NCBI GenBank assembly: GCA_016802295.1
Contig: JAESIW010000109.1
Location: forward strand, 692,350 to 714,946
DNA from: Brachionus rotundiformis
Taxonomy: Eukaryota > Rotifera > Eurotatoria > Ploima > Brachionidae
Length of the DNA: 22,597 bases
Reading direction: 5' to 3'
Positions within the stretch are counted from its first letter, which is position 1; each line of letters begins with the position of its first letter. This document shows, piece by piece, positions 9,962-20,172 of this stretch. The notes below the pieces were generated by a model. That model had not been told where the DNA came from, did no database searches, and saw only the letters and a list, made by a program, of their open reading frames with translations. The translations under genes were made by a program, and so were the position numbers.

Positions 9962-12150
9962 GAAATGTCTGTCTAAAATCGCCTGCAAATATTACAATTA
10001 TTCCACCGAAATGATAATCATTGCAACATAAATCACGCATCATTCTATCTACTGCCTCGATAAAATGTTTGGCCGGCAGTGAATCAGAAAAAGTGCAAAC
10101 ATAAACCTAATGCGTCGAACATTAGTCTTTATGGTAACCGCTTCTCTAATACAGTTGCGCCACTTTTGCTGATTTCTACTAAACCTCGAGCCACTGCTGC
10201 TTCTCTGAATGTGCCTTAAACTTGTCCATTGAATGAGCGCTAATCTCTAAAGCTTATAGGACTTATGAAAAAAAGTATTGTAAAATATAAAATAATTATA
10301 TAAAGATAATTGACTCTACTCACATGCATTAATGCTCCAATGCAAAAGACTTCAAGATTTTTCGGATTCCCCGAGTACATACGAGTAGGTTTTCGATGCT
10401 CAATTCTTCGAACCCGACGCTTTCATCCAACATTACTAAATGAGTAATGTATTTCGGTGTAGAAATATTGTCTAGCATTCTCTTCACGGTAGTTTAAATC
10501 AAAGAACGCCATCAACAAAGTATTGCGTCCAGCTGCTTAATCAATCTCTTCGACTGCTGGAAAATATTGCATATAAATAACATGCAGCTGAGGAGCATGC
10601 ACTTGAAGCCGCTTAGTTGAATGAGAAATTAAGATAAGATCATACTTGTACAATCTTAAAAAATGCTTGAAAAGAGCTAACAAAGCGCCCGTGAGCATAG
10701 TGTCGTATCTAATTGTATACGGCAAGCCATTCAGTTCACTATAAATTTCTGTCCTAAATGGGTTAGCCGTATAGGTAATGAACAGATCAGGCGGACCAAA
10801 ACTGCGCACAATTCCATAGCATCTTGTTAGCATTTACGCATATAACGCTCACCTCCTACAAAAGATGAAGGAAAAATACAAAGTGACCCTATCTGCCTAT
10901 TTTCTTAGAGTCGAACTATTTCTAACCTGTCCATTAGGCCACGATACGACTGTTCAAAGACTCTTGGTTCTTCTCGAGATAGTGAAGCCGTCTTCTTTCC
11001 AGTTTAACATAAGCATCACAGTATATTATTGCAAATAGAATTTTCACAAAAGGCAAGGTAGCTTAAGCGATAGGAATAATACTCTCTGATAGAGACTTTT
11101 TTCGCCTTGATTGATGAGCTCCACTAATGCGTTATTAAAGATTAATTTTTTGAAGATTTTGTTCAACAGGCTTAGCGGTGACATAAATATGGCTTGGAAA
11201 TCCGTCGGTGTCAGTAGTAAAAATTGCAGCGATTTTAACCGTTTCTTGCGTTTTAATAATACCTGTTGGAAAGATAAAAACCGGGCTGAGGATCTTTATC
11301 AAGCCGATATAGATGCATTCTCAGCTGTTCATCAGGCTGAGAACCATGTACTATAATTTGTTCTTCCAGCTGACGGTTGTAATTGGAATATTGTTGAAAA
11401 AATGGATTGTACATTTGAATCGTATCCTAAAGTCGCCTTAGAGTCTAATAAAATTTTGAAAATTAATATAAAAAAAAAATCAAACCTTCTGTTCTTTTCG
11501 CTTGAGCAAATTGATGGTACATTCGGCCGTGTATTTTATAAAATGGTTTCGGATTTTCAGTTGATGCGTCCATTCGTGCTGATATCGTAGCGAATGAAAG
11601 TAAACTATTATAATTTACAATGTAGTCGAGAAAATATTTTATAGTCTAGATCTCGGCTCGATTCTCACTATTGCTTCTAAACATTTCCTTGTACACCTCA
11701 GGAAAGTCGGGTAATTGCTCAATTCTTACTCTATTGATGATGCAACTCAAAGTTAAGTGACCTGTCTTGTTACGTTCTCCATCATAAAATAAAGCATCAC
11801 AATAATTGAATTTTGATATGTAAAAAACTTGACCATTTTCTTCACAATACACAGGGACCAAGATCATAAAAAGATATTTGATTTCCAGAGGTCTTCAGGT
11901 CCTAGTAGGCTGTAGTGTGCATTGCATGATATAATTTTAAGATATGAAGACTTGGATCATCTCGGTTTACAAAGTTAACGTCATGATTATTTTCTATTGA
12001 TATCTGAAGCTGGATATCTAAAGGCAGCACTCCCTGGGATTGATATATTTGGCTTTCTACGTCAAGTGGCGCTTTATGTTTCCCATTCGATTCATTTAGT
12101 ATTCTTTTCTGACGGTATTGCGATTTGCGCTGTACATCTCGTCTTTATTT
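9962..12150 (-). pseudogene. Broken Helitron Rep region (N-terminal half)
   Basis: On the minus strand, scattered over three frames but in the correct order, are typical pieces of a Helitron Rep/helicase. A basic N-terminal stretch RRDVQRKSQYRQKRIL lies near 12150. YCDALFYDGER...TLSCIINRVRIEQLP lies at 11867-11646 (the zinc-finger-like region, with its first Cys replaced by Phe). YNSLLSFATISARMD and FYKIHGRMYHQ lie at about 11620-11500. AAIFTTDTDGFPSHIYVTAK lies near 11230, then FVGGERYMR at about 10850. IVRSFGPPDLFITYTANP starts the Helitron_like_N domain (10833-10537). AFFDLN..ENARQYFYTEI follows near 10500, TRMYSGNPKNLEVF near 10370 and FNGQV, stop, GTFREAAVARGL near 10200. The HUH motif region is damaged (HAPQLH instead of HxH). 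A GTGAGT donor at 10323 suggests an intron of about 55 bases. Many stops and frameshifts make it dead, and the helicase half is missing here. Confidence 0.85.
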
Positions 12151-12298
12151 CAAGCATCGTTTTCTGCTTAGTCGATTTGAATCATTTGAGGAAATTGATA
12201 AAGTTTTTCAATATTGATATTTTCGGAGTACTCAAATCAAACTTTTTTTATTTGATCAGATGGATATGGTGTTGACACTCTCGGATTTCGGTTTTCAA

Positions 12299-12538
12299 CT
12301 AATATATTTGCCTCTGGATAAGATGGGAAAAAATTGGCATTTGTGATTCTTCATAATCACTTAGAGACCCGCTATGGTGAATGCTCAATAACCGATTTAA
12401 TTCATTAGAAAAAATTTGCTTGGAAGATGTTTGACATTCAGTTAAAATCGAAGAATTTGAAATTTGTGAAGGTCTTGAATGCTTGAATTTACATTTGCTC
12501 GTCAGAACAATAATTCTTTCTTTTTTCTCTTTTTGCAA
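12299..12538 (-). pseudogene. Open stretch upstream of the Helitron remnant
   Basis: This is a 79-codon open frame without an ATG (it begins at TTG). It reads LQKEKKERIIVLTSKCKFKHSR then a Ser-rich part. Its position directly upstream of the Helitron Rep remnant, on the same strand, fits an N-terminal extension of that protein, but there is no recognisable motif. Confidence 0.25.
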
Positions 12539-12540
12539 CT

Positions 12541-12904
12541 ATTAAATTAACAATTAAATTTAAATAAATTACTAATGAATATTAATTATTTGAATTAAAT
12601 TTTAGTGGTAGCTGAATAATAAATTAAAACTACTAATGAAAGCTAATTTTCACTAATTTAATTCTAAATTTTTCAATTGAGTTCACTCTCAATTTTAATT
12701 TAAATTAAAATTTATTTTATGGAATATACCTTATTTTATTAAGAATTTTAATTCAGATTAAGATGCAATTGTATGAACTCTACTAATTAAGTAAAATTAA
12801 AATTAAATAAATTAAAAATAATTGAAAAATTAATTATAATTATAGTTATTGTTAAACATTGATGAATATATTAGATGAATATATCAGGGTTCAATGCTTG
12901 AACT
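12541..12904. other. AT-only spacer
   Basis: It is composed almost entirely of A and T with many AATT-type strings. I see no gene or clear repeat border. It joins abruptly to copy B of the direct repeat at 12905. Confidence 0.45.
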
Positions 12905-13941
12905 ACTTGATATATCGCTTTCGTTTTCCTCAGAATTTATTAAAGATTTTGACAATCTTCTAGTTCAAATTCATCCTCCACAATTAAAAAATATATTTCT
13001 TTTAATAATAAATTTAATTTTTTTAAGTACCTAAATTTATAAGTTTTTCGATTTTTACCATATATGAGCTATTATCTGTTATTATTTTAACAATTTTATT
13101 GCAAAATTAAAAAAAATATAATTAATATACCGATATTTATTCTAAAAAATGCCTACCTTATATTTCAACAAGTCTAAATGGCAAACAACAAACATTTATA
13201 CAATATTTGAAAATAAATTGGGAAATTGTTTCTGAATCTAATTACATTTTTGAATCATTTTCAACTAACGATTTAGTTTTGGTATTTAAATTTATAAATT
13301 TTTCATATATTTCGGGATTGAACTGTTTCACATCACGAATGAAATTAGAAGTATTATTCTTTGGGTTGCTAATTCATTTTTGGCTTTTAATGCATCTAGC
13401 AGACCTCGAGACAGTGATAATTAGATCGTTACTTTTATTAAAAAGCTACTTGTTTACTTGTAAAAATACCATTTATAATTAAATTTATTAATTTATAGAG
13501 ACAATATATTAAATTTTACTACAATCAGTTTTTACTTTGTGACAAAAAGTATTTTTTGACTCAATATTGGTAATCCAAGCTTAGAACAATTTTATGTATT
13601 TCAAAATGAAAATTTAAGCTAAATTTTTTAGAGTAAAAAAATATTTAGAAATTTTTATCAAAGTTCCACTATAATTAATTAACCTGTACTGTCAACTTTT
13701 AAATTTTAAGGCGAGTGTAATATTTTTTTTTCAAGTAGAAACAAATATATTTTTAAAAAACATTAAATAAGATTGAGGCAAATTATGGACTTATATCTCG
13801 ATAACAAAACAGTTTGAATAAAAATTATCATCATTGATTTTATTTTGTATAAGCATTATATGCTTCTATTTCTCTTTCTAAATGTTCTTTGTCTTTATGA
13901 TATTTATCATATCCATAATTATCTTTGTCTGTATATGCAGT
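12905..13941. repeat. Direct repeat, copy B (about 1.04 kb)
   Basis: It is identical as read to 8397-9433. Its left edge cuts into the hAT sequence at the same base as copy A diverges, so only the BED end of the transposase is present here and the catalytic core is absent. To the right it continues through the longer form of the unknown ORF to about 14267, where similarity to 9434-9575 is clear but imperfect. Confidence 0.93.
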
Positions 13942-14145
13942 TCCATCAGTTAAATCATGTTCCATTAAAAAAACCATTGGCAGTATTGCTTCTATAAATT
14001 GTGCTCGACCTCCTAAACTTAATAAAGAATTTAATGCCATTTCTTGTATTTCGTCTTTTTTCATTTGAAAAAACTTATGAATTGCGGGATCTTCTATTGC
14101 TAACCAGAAAGCTCCTTTGTCTTTTAGATGTAATTGTGTCATCAT
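13840..14145 (-). CDS. Unknown ORF within the direct repeat
   Basis: This is a 101-residue open frame with an ATG, open upstream for a further 22 codons (VKKVDQIKQPGKHLQHVVLAD) to a stop at about 14211, so the real start may be further up or in another exon. Residues about 1-60 look like a compact helical domain (GAFWLAIEDPAIHKFFQ, then EMALNSLLSLGGRAQFIEAILP). The C-terminus is Tyr/Lys/Glu-rich and ends YNAYTK. It is unusually well kept compared with the neighbouring dead transposases. I do not recognise it. It could be an accessory transposon ORF or the 3' exon of a host gene next to which the hAT element landed. The copy at 9332-9490 lacks 72 internal codons. Confidence 0.5.
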   Translation of the reverse strand: MMTQLHLKDKGAFWLAIEDPAIHKFFQMKKDEIQEMALNSLLSLGGRAQFIEAILPMVFLMEHDLTDGTAYTDKDNYGYDKYHKDKEHLEREIEAYNAYTK

Positions 14146-14305
14146 ATCTGCAAGTACAACATGTTGAAGATGTTTACCTGGCTGCTTTATCTGGTCTACC
14201 TTTTTAACGGTTTACTTCCTTCTATAAGTTTTAAACGCTGTATCTTTATTTGTGTCCCAAATTGAGTTTTTTTAACTAAAGAGTTTTCCCTTAATTTTTT
14301 AACTC

Positions 14306-14358
14306 AATCCCTAATCCAGAGCTCCGCCCCGGACCCCGTTGAGTGCGCAAGAGCACTT
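14306..14358. repeat. GC-rich dispersed repeat with hairpin, copy 1
   Basis: AATCCCTAATCCAG..GCT..GCCCCGGACCCC.TTGAGTGC is shared with 20120-20172. It ends in a potential hairpin GAGTGC-GCAAGA-GCACTT (14341-14358). It stands out sharply from the AT-rich background. Confidence 0.8.
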
Positions 14359-16218
14359 ATTTTTAAAATATGTATAATTTTGAAAAAACTAAGCCTTAAT
14401 TATCTAATCAGAATATTTAAATATCTATACATGAAGATACATTAGAAAATTTATGATTATTTTTTTATTTTATTTTAGCTTTCCATAGATTATATCATAT
14501 TCATTAAAAAATATATTTTAAATAAATATATAACAATCGAGATTTGAAAATTAATTTAATTAAATTTTTTAAAATAAAACTAATTTAATAATGTTTAAAT
14601 TTTATTTGTTGCATAAAATTAATTGGCATTTAAACCATAATTTAATTTAAACATTTTAAGTTTATTTTAACAGGTTCAATTAATTAATTAATATTCAATT
14701 AATAAAGAAATATTTTTCAAACACTCAATTCTTTTTTCTTCTTTGAAATCGATATGTATGTCACCAATTTTTTTCTCGAATAACACATACTTTTTGGTCG
14801 TTTATGAGACTCACCATTACCTTATATTCAAATTACCTTATATTCTTATATTTCTAACTTTAAGCAGTCTATTAAGCTTAGAAAATGGGTGTGTGATTTG
14901 ATTGTGGCTTGAATAGCATAGCTATGTTTTTACCATCTTTGGTAAAAATATTTTTGGTAATAACATATATTTTTTCCAGTTTTTTGGATCTAGTCCGAGG
15001 TTTAAATGTTTTTAGAACTTAAAAAAATGTCTTCACATGTTTAAATTTTATTTTAACAGATTAAACTAATAAAGAATTATAAATTTTTAGAAAAAAATTT
15101 TTTCGAAATAAAACAATAAAATTTTTTTTTTGATTTTATACTTAATTTTAGTAATTTTATTTTGCCTAAAAATAAAAAAATAAAAATCAATCAATCAAAC
15201 AAATTACTCTGAGGTCGATCTAAAAGAAAAATTTTTGCATTGTTTTTTTCCAAATTCACATTGCCAGCCAAAAAGTTCAAAATGTATCAGATGATATAAA
15301 GTATTATCAAATCTAGTACAAATCAGCAAAAAATTCTAAAGTTTGAATTTTGAACTTTTTTAAATTTTTGTTTTGCTTTTTTGTCCCAAAATTCACAATT
15401 TGTTATTTAACACTCAAAACCTAGGGGTTTTTATGGCGCTTTTACACTTAATTTAGCACAGATAAGATATGTCCTGCTTAATACGGTAGCTGAATTACAA
15501 GATGATGGAAAAAATTACCTTACATTTTTTTAAATCAATGAGTATTGAGCTGGTATCTTTAAATTACCTGATCGGTTGCCAACCGATCATCGGTACGGTT
15601 TAAACGGTTTAAACTTTTTTATATGATTTGATAATATCTCGCATTACACAATGGTAAAAGCTTAAAATTGATCGTTTTATTGACGCTAATATTATATTTC
15701 ATTTTTTCACATAATCATAAATCATTTAATAAATTATATACATTATAGTTCTTGTTAAGTAAAAGATGCTTGATTGCTTATGTTTTTTAAACTCTAGAAA
15801 AATGAGGGTTGGTAGAAAATTTGGTTTTTGTAAAGGTTCATCTTTTTATCTTGTTTGTAAAAATTTTGTTTCTTTTTTTTCTTATATATTTATTTGTTTG
15901 AAAATTTTAAAGAATTTGAAATTTTAAATGCAGATGATCGGTTCAAAAAATGATAAAAATTTTTAGTTTTTTTATTTGTTTTTGCCTTTGTTCGTTTTTT
16001 AAATTAAAATTTTTAAAATTTTTTCATTGACTTTGATAAAATTTATCAATATAATAATTTAATCAGTTTGCATGAAAAGCAAATAAAAACATAAATAAAA
16101 AATTTGTGATTTATTTAATAAAATTAATCATTTATTTCGATATTTAATTCATATTAAAAAATAAATTTAGATTTAATCATTAAGCTTATTTGAAAGTAAA
16201 TTACCATTTTAAAAAAAT
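14359..16218. other. AT-rich intergenic region with a short perfect hairpin
   Basis: There is no supportable gene. GATCGGTT-GCC-AACCGATC at 15570-15588 is a perfect 8-bp stem with a 3-base loop. It is followed by two tandem copies of GGTTTAAAC (15597-15614), and GATCGGTT recurs near 15935. The rest is A/T runs. Confidence 0.5.
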
Positions 16219-17331
16219 ATGATAAAAAATTTATTATTTTTGTTGTCCTTTTTAATATTAATTATTTTAATTGTCATTTTAAATGATAATTATCTAAATA
16301 TAAATTTTAAATCTAATCAAAAAATCAAACAAAAGACTGGCAAAAAGGCAACATTACCAACAATATTTTGTTTGATCAAAACTCATCCGAATAATATACA
16401 AATAAATAAAACTCTTACTGTTTATAATGTTTGGGGTCGAAAATGTGACAATTATCGCTTTGTAACACTCATACCAGAAAAGTTGATTCCAAAGAATATC
16501 AATACCAAAGAAACATTTGAAGTTTTTGACAAGTTTTTCATGATACAACCAAAAAGCCTTACAACCGAAACTCATGATAAATTGACCCTTAAAGTCTACT
16601 ATGCAATGTTGTATGTTTATGAAAATTTTCCAAGCTATGACTGGTATTATATTGTAGATGATGATGCCTATGCCAATATTGAAAACTTAAAGGAATATCT
16701 TAGCGACAAAGATCCCAGTGAGGCAATTACATATGGCTATGTAATTAAACTATTTGTTTCGAATGGTTACCATTCAGGAGGACCAGGATATGTCTTGAGT
16801 AGTGAAGCGTTTCGAAGAGTGGGCTCAGCTCTCAAGGCCAACATTAATAATTGTCACAATTCAGGAATAGATGACGTTGATGTGAATAAATGTGTCCGTA
16901 AGTACCATGGTAAAATTGGTGTATCATGTGATGAAAAGAACAGAGATCGCTTTTTGGTAATGCATATTAAGAAGCATTTAACGGGAGACTTTCCTTCTTG
17001 GATGAAAAAACATGGTGGATGCAAGGCTTTGAAAGTAATTAACTTGTTTATCATCTGCATTTTAATTTAAATTATTTTTATCTATCTTTTAAAAGGCAGA
17101 GACTGTTGTGCAGACTCACCACTTGCTTTTCACTATATGAGTCCAGAAGAAATGGTACGAATGGATAAATCAATGGAAATTTACAAAGGCCTATTAAAAT
17201 GGTTTGGCGATAGAAAAATTTCAAATGTTAAGAATCGTTTCCAAGACTTGGCCAGAATTTATCTAATGCTTGAAGATATTGAGCTGGACAAAGCTGAATA
17301 TCAACAGTACATGAATATATCTACTTATTAG
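16219..17331 (+). CDS. C1GALT1: Core 1 beta-1,3-galactosyltransferase-like (C1GALT1), two exons
   Basis: This is a GT31-family enzyme. C1GALT1 transfers galactose from UDP-Gal to GalNAc-Ser/Thr in the Golgi, making the core 1 O-glycan (T antigen). Exon 1 starts at the ATG and encodes a short cytosolic N-terminus plus one transmembrane segment (about residues 4-22, NLLFLLSFLILIILIVIL), giving a type II membrane protein. VYNVWGRKCDNYRFVTL is the usual early block. YDWYYIVDDDAYANIENL carries the DxD metal-binding motif. GYHSGGPGYVLSSEAFRRV is the family's acceptor-site block, followed by DDVDVNKC. Exon 2 (from about 17095) gives RDCCADSPLAFHYM, matching the conserved CCSD..FHY segment. Total length, about 350 residues, fits the family. 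The intron between about 17035 and 17095 has no canonical GT-AG pair that keeps the expected join; alternatives are 17015-17095 (81 nt) or 17046-17099 (54 nt). Confidence 0.9.
17035..17099 (+). other. Short intron in the C1GALT1-like gene, boundaries uncertain
   Basis: The reading frame must shift between exon 1 and exon 2. GTAATT at 17035 is the best-looking donor and ends exon 1 in phase 0, but the acceptor AAAAG at 17095 would then leave exon 2 one base out of frame. A GTTTAT donor at 17046 with GGCAG ending at 17099 (54 nt) is in frame and fits the local intron size. GTGGAT at 17015 with 17095 also works. Confidence 0.6.
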
Positions 17332-17336
17332 CTGAT

Positions 17337-17342
17337 AATAAA
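17337..17342 (+). terminator. Poly(A) signal of the C1GALT1-like gene
   Basis: AATAAA occurs six bases after the TAG stop, giving a minimal 3' untranslated region similar to that of the ZC3H15 gene. Confidence 0.45.
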
Positions 17343-18063
17343 AAAAAGAAATTGTTTGTTTCTGGAGAAATATTTTATTTTATGAAATTATTTTTAAATC
17401 GAATTTATAATTTTGTATTTATTAAATGATAATCATTAGTTTATATTTAATGTTTAAATTTGAAAACATATTTGTTTAATATTTTAAAGCAATAATGGAT
17501 AAAATAAAAATGATATTAACATTAAAGCTTCTTAAAGTATTCTGAAAACCATTCCAACGCAGCTTTTTAATAATTATCAATATCTTTGAAAATCCTTGAG
17601 ATCTTACTGGAAAGCCAATGAGATCTTTTGAGATTCTTTTGAGGAAACGCGCGACCATTTTCACACAAGATCCCATGAGATTATCATTGAAATTGTTTTG
17701 TTTAAAGCGATGTTATTTGTGAAAAGATGAGATTTTATGAGAATTTTATTATATTGGGACGAGAATCTCATGTAAAAAATATCTGTTATACGAATTTCAG
17801 CAGAAAAAATGAGAAATAATCAGGATTTCATTTCATTAGATTCATAATAAAATCCCTTTCAAAAGGTTTCTTTTTAATGCAAATACCGGATAGAATATGA
17901 GAATTTTAGAGGTTCTTATAAAGTTTAATAAAGCTAATTGATTCGACAATCAGCAGAAAAAAAAATAATTATTTATTAAATTAATTTATTAATTAAAAAT
18001 ATTATCTTATTTATCTTTTAAAAAAATTCTCAAACCAATTTTATAATTGATTGGAAAAATATT
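17343..18063. repeat. Intergenic region with clustered TGAGAT motifs
   Basis: Between about 17590 and 17910 the motif (A/T)TGAGAT(T/C)(T/A) recurs: near 17596, 17618, 17629, 17674 and 17727. There is a variant ATGAGAATTTT near 17735 and 17887 and an inverted copy GAGAATCTCATG at 17761-17772. Spacing is irregular, so this is a degenerate repeat or a worn element rather than a clean tandem array. A 66-codon minus frame across it is not convincing. Confidence 0.5.
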
Positions 18064-19117
18064 TTATTTTTGGTTATTTTTGACTTTTTTGGCAACAATT
18101 AAACACTTGCGACACGCTTTGTCTTTCATAATTTCCCAATATTCATTTTTTCTTCCGTTTGACACACGATACTTAATGTAGACGGCATCTAGAAATCAAA
18201 CAGTTTAAACTAAAGTTTAGCTTTTTAAAATATTTTTTACCTCTAATCTTTTGAAGTCTTTCCAAATCCAACGGCCTTTTTTTGGAAGTGGAAGCTCCAT
18301 CAATCACGTAACTCACAGCGATTTCTTCATCGGTTTAAAGCTGTTACATTAACTTGAAACGTATTTTTGTATAGTTGAGCCACCAAAATCTAAAAAATTG
18401 TCATTACCAATTCGGACTGAAATTGTTCTTCATTTGTTTGTTTAGCTTGTAAATTTGCAATCAACTCTTTTAGCTCATTAAAGTTTTGATGGATTTCATT
18501 TTTAAAACAATCGATCTCGAATTTAATCTTTTTGTAAACAATCTCTGTTGGCATTACGTTTTTTGCTTCATTTGATAGCATATCGTATTCATCGAATGTT
18601 ACTTCATTTTCATTGACTGGAGTCAATGATCTTTTTCTTTTGCTTGTAATTTTTTTATCCATTTCTTGAGTAAAAATACTTTGAGAGTCCTTTGATTTTT
18701 CGGTTGATTTTGAAATTTTCTCTTTTCGTGATCCCGCTATATGAGGACATTCATCTTCTGTTGTATAAACTTGAGTAGTCTGCAGATCAACGTATTTTTT
18801 GCAATTTATTTCGCATTTCTATTTTGACCATTATTAAGCAAAAAAATTTATTTATTTAATAAAATAACCTGATTGACAAAACCTTGATATACTATCTCTT
18901 CTGCTCTTTCATTCGAGGATAAAAAACTTTGACGGTATTTGTGTCTTCAACAAAATGGGTACATTTATCCATTTGAATCACGCTATAGCTATTATCAATT
19001 TGGAAATACAAAACCCAATGGTCTTTTTCTTAAAAGAGAGTTTTAAGATTCAAAAATAAAAGCATTAGTATTTTTTTTACCTTGAGTTTGCTTATTGACA
19101 TTTATTGCGCTAGTCAT
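18064..19117 (-). pseudogene. BEN-domain gene with introns, probably inactivated
   Basis: BEN domains mediate DNA binding and chromatin repression. Exons on the minus strand: 19117-19081 (ATG, MTSAINVNKQTQ), 19028-18869, 18818-18241 and 18188-18064 (stop TAA). The introns are 52 nt (19029-19080), 50 nt (18819-18868) and 52 nt (18189-18240), all GT-AG and phase-consistent. The N-terminal part reads DHWVLYFQIDNSYSVIQMDK and, later, KCEINCKKYVDLQTTQVYT. A basic Ser-rich linker and a coiled-coil-like stretch (NFNELKELIANLQAKQ) follow. The BEN domain reads ILVAQLYKNTFQVN, then RPLDLERLQKIRDAVYIKYR and EYWEIMKDKACRKC. Three defects: a frameshift in exon 2 at a T6 run (about 18925), an in-frame TAG at 18390-18392 immediately before ILVAQLYKNTF, and a frameshift near 18335. 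The introns are still present, so it is not a processed copy. Sequencing or assembly errors could explain the two frameshifts but less easily the stop. Confidence 0.85.
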
Positions 19118-20119
19118 TTTAAGAATCAAATACAAACAATATATTTAAAATTTTAAAAAATGATTTTTTATTGGACAAAGTAATTTTTATTTATTTGGAA
19201 TATTTTTCAAATGAACTATTAAAAATTATTATGAACTGTAAAGCAATTTTTAAATGTCGGAAATTATAGCATTTAGCGTTATTTTAGGCTTGGCAATCAA
19301 TAAATTTTATTTGTGCTTTTTTAATCCAAATTATTGACAATATCTCCAAAAATCTTGCTTAATTATTATGAAAACGTACACATGTTTTATTTGTAAAGCA
19401 TTTTAACTGCTTCTTGTTAGTTTAATTTTCTTGATTGATTTTAAAATTTAAATTCCTAAATTTAGATTAATTTATTTTAACATTTTATGAAATTAAAAAA
19501 AATGAAAATTAACAGAAAATTGATAGAAGAGATATATACTAGTACGTTCGATTTTGGATATGTAAAGCAAAAAAGAGATAAATCAAAAAAGTATCATCTT
19601 AAATTACATAACTAGACTCTCTGTGTCGGGCCCAAGGCCCTCCCTCCCTCAAATCTAATTTACTCCTTTCAATATGAAATTAAAACTTGTTTCATTTTAC
19701 TTGCAGGATCTATTTTTAACACAAAAGAGAAGAGTTAATGGTAAACGCTTAAGATTTTAACAACGGTTTTATTTTAGAAATTCTATTTTAAAGTTTTTAA
19801 AAATGAATTAAATAACAAAACTAAATTTTGAATAAAAAATATTCAGATTATTTATAATAAGAATAAAAAATTTAAATACAGAATTTTTCTTTTTGTTACG
19901 GGCATGTTAATTTTTAATTATCGGTTTTAAGATTTAATATTAAACGCTTTCACATTTATTATTTTTAAATAAAATCTAAAAATTCTTAATAGAATTTTAA
20001 TGATTAAATTTTTAAATAAATACTTAGATTTTGATTTATTAAAAAAGAACTAATTTACAATTTTCAAAAAAATTTGATTTTAATAGAAACCAAAAACTTT
20101 TCTTAATAGAATAAACCCG
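19118..20119. other. AT-rich intergenic region with one GC hairpin
   Basis: I see no gene. GGGCC-CAA-GGCCC at 19628-19640, followed by TCCCTCCCTC, is a short GC-rich hairpin in an otherwise A/T-dominated stretch. The promoter of the BEN gene would lie just after 19117, but no clear motif is visible. Confidence 0.45.
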
Positions 20120-20172
20120 AATCCCTAATCCAGGGCTTTGCCCCGGACCCCATTGAGTGCGCGAGCGCGCTC
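20120..20172. repeat. GC-rich dispersed repeat with hairpin, copy 2
   Basis: This is the same core as 14306-14358 (AATCCCTAATCCAG...GCCCCGGACCCC.TTGAGTGCGC). Here the first half also forms GGGC-TTT-GCCC (20133-20143), and the end forms GAGTGC-GCGAGC-GCGCTC (20155-20172). Compared with copy 1, two stem positions differ but pairing is retained through G-T wobble, so the fold rather than the exact sequence is kept. Confidence 0.8.

Noticed and set aside
11111..12275. Plus-strand frames at 11111-11356, 11402-11590 and 11997-12275
   Set aside because: The minus strand carries recognisable Helitron Rep segments at these positions. The plus frames have no family resemblance.
16354..17060. Minus-strand frames inside the C1GALT1-like gene
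   Set aside because: They are antisense shadows of a clear glycosyltransferase exon.
18390..18407. An 18-nt 'intron' (GTAATG...TTTTAG) in the BEN gene
   Set aside because: It is too short for a spliceosomal intron when the other introns here are 47-54 nt. A nonsense codon is the simpler reading, though cDNA would decide.
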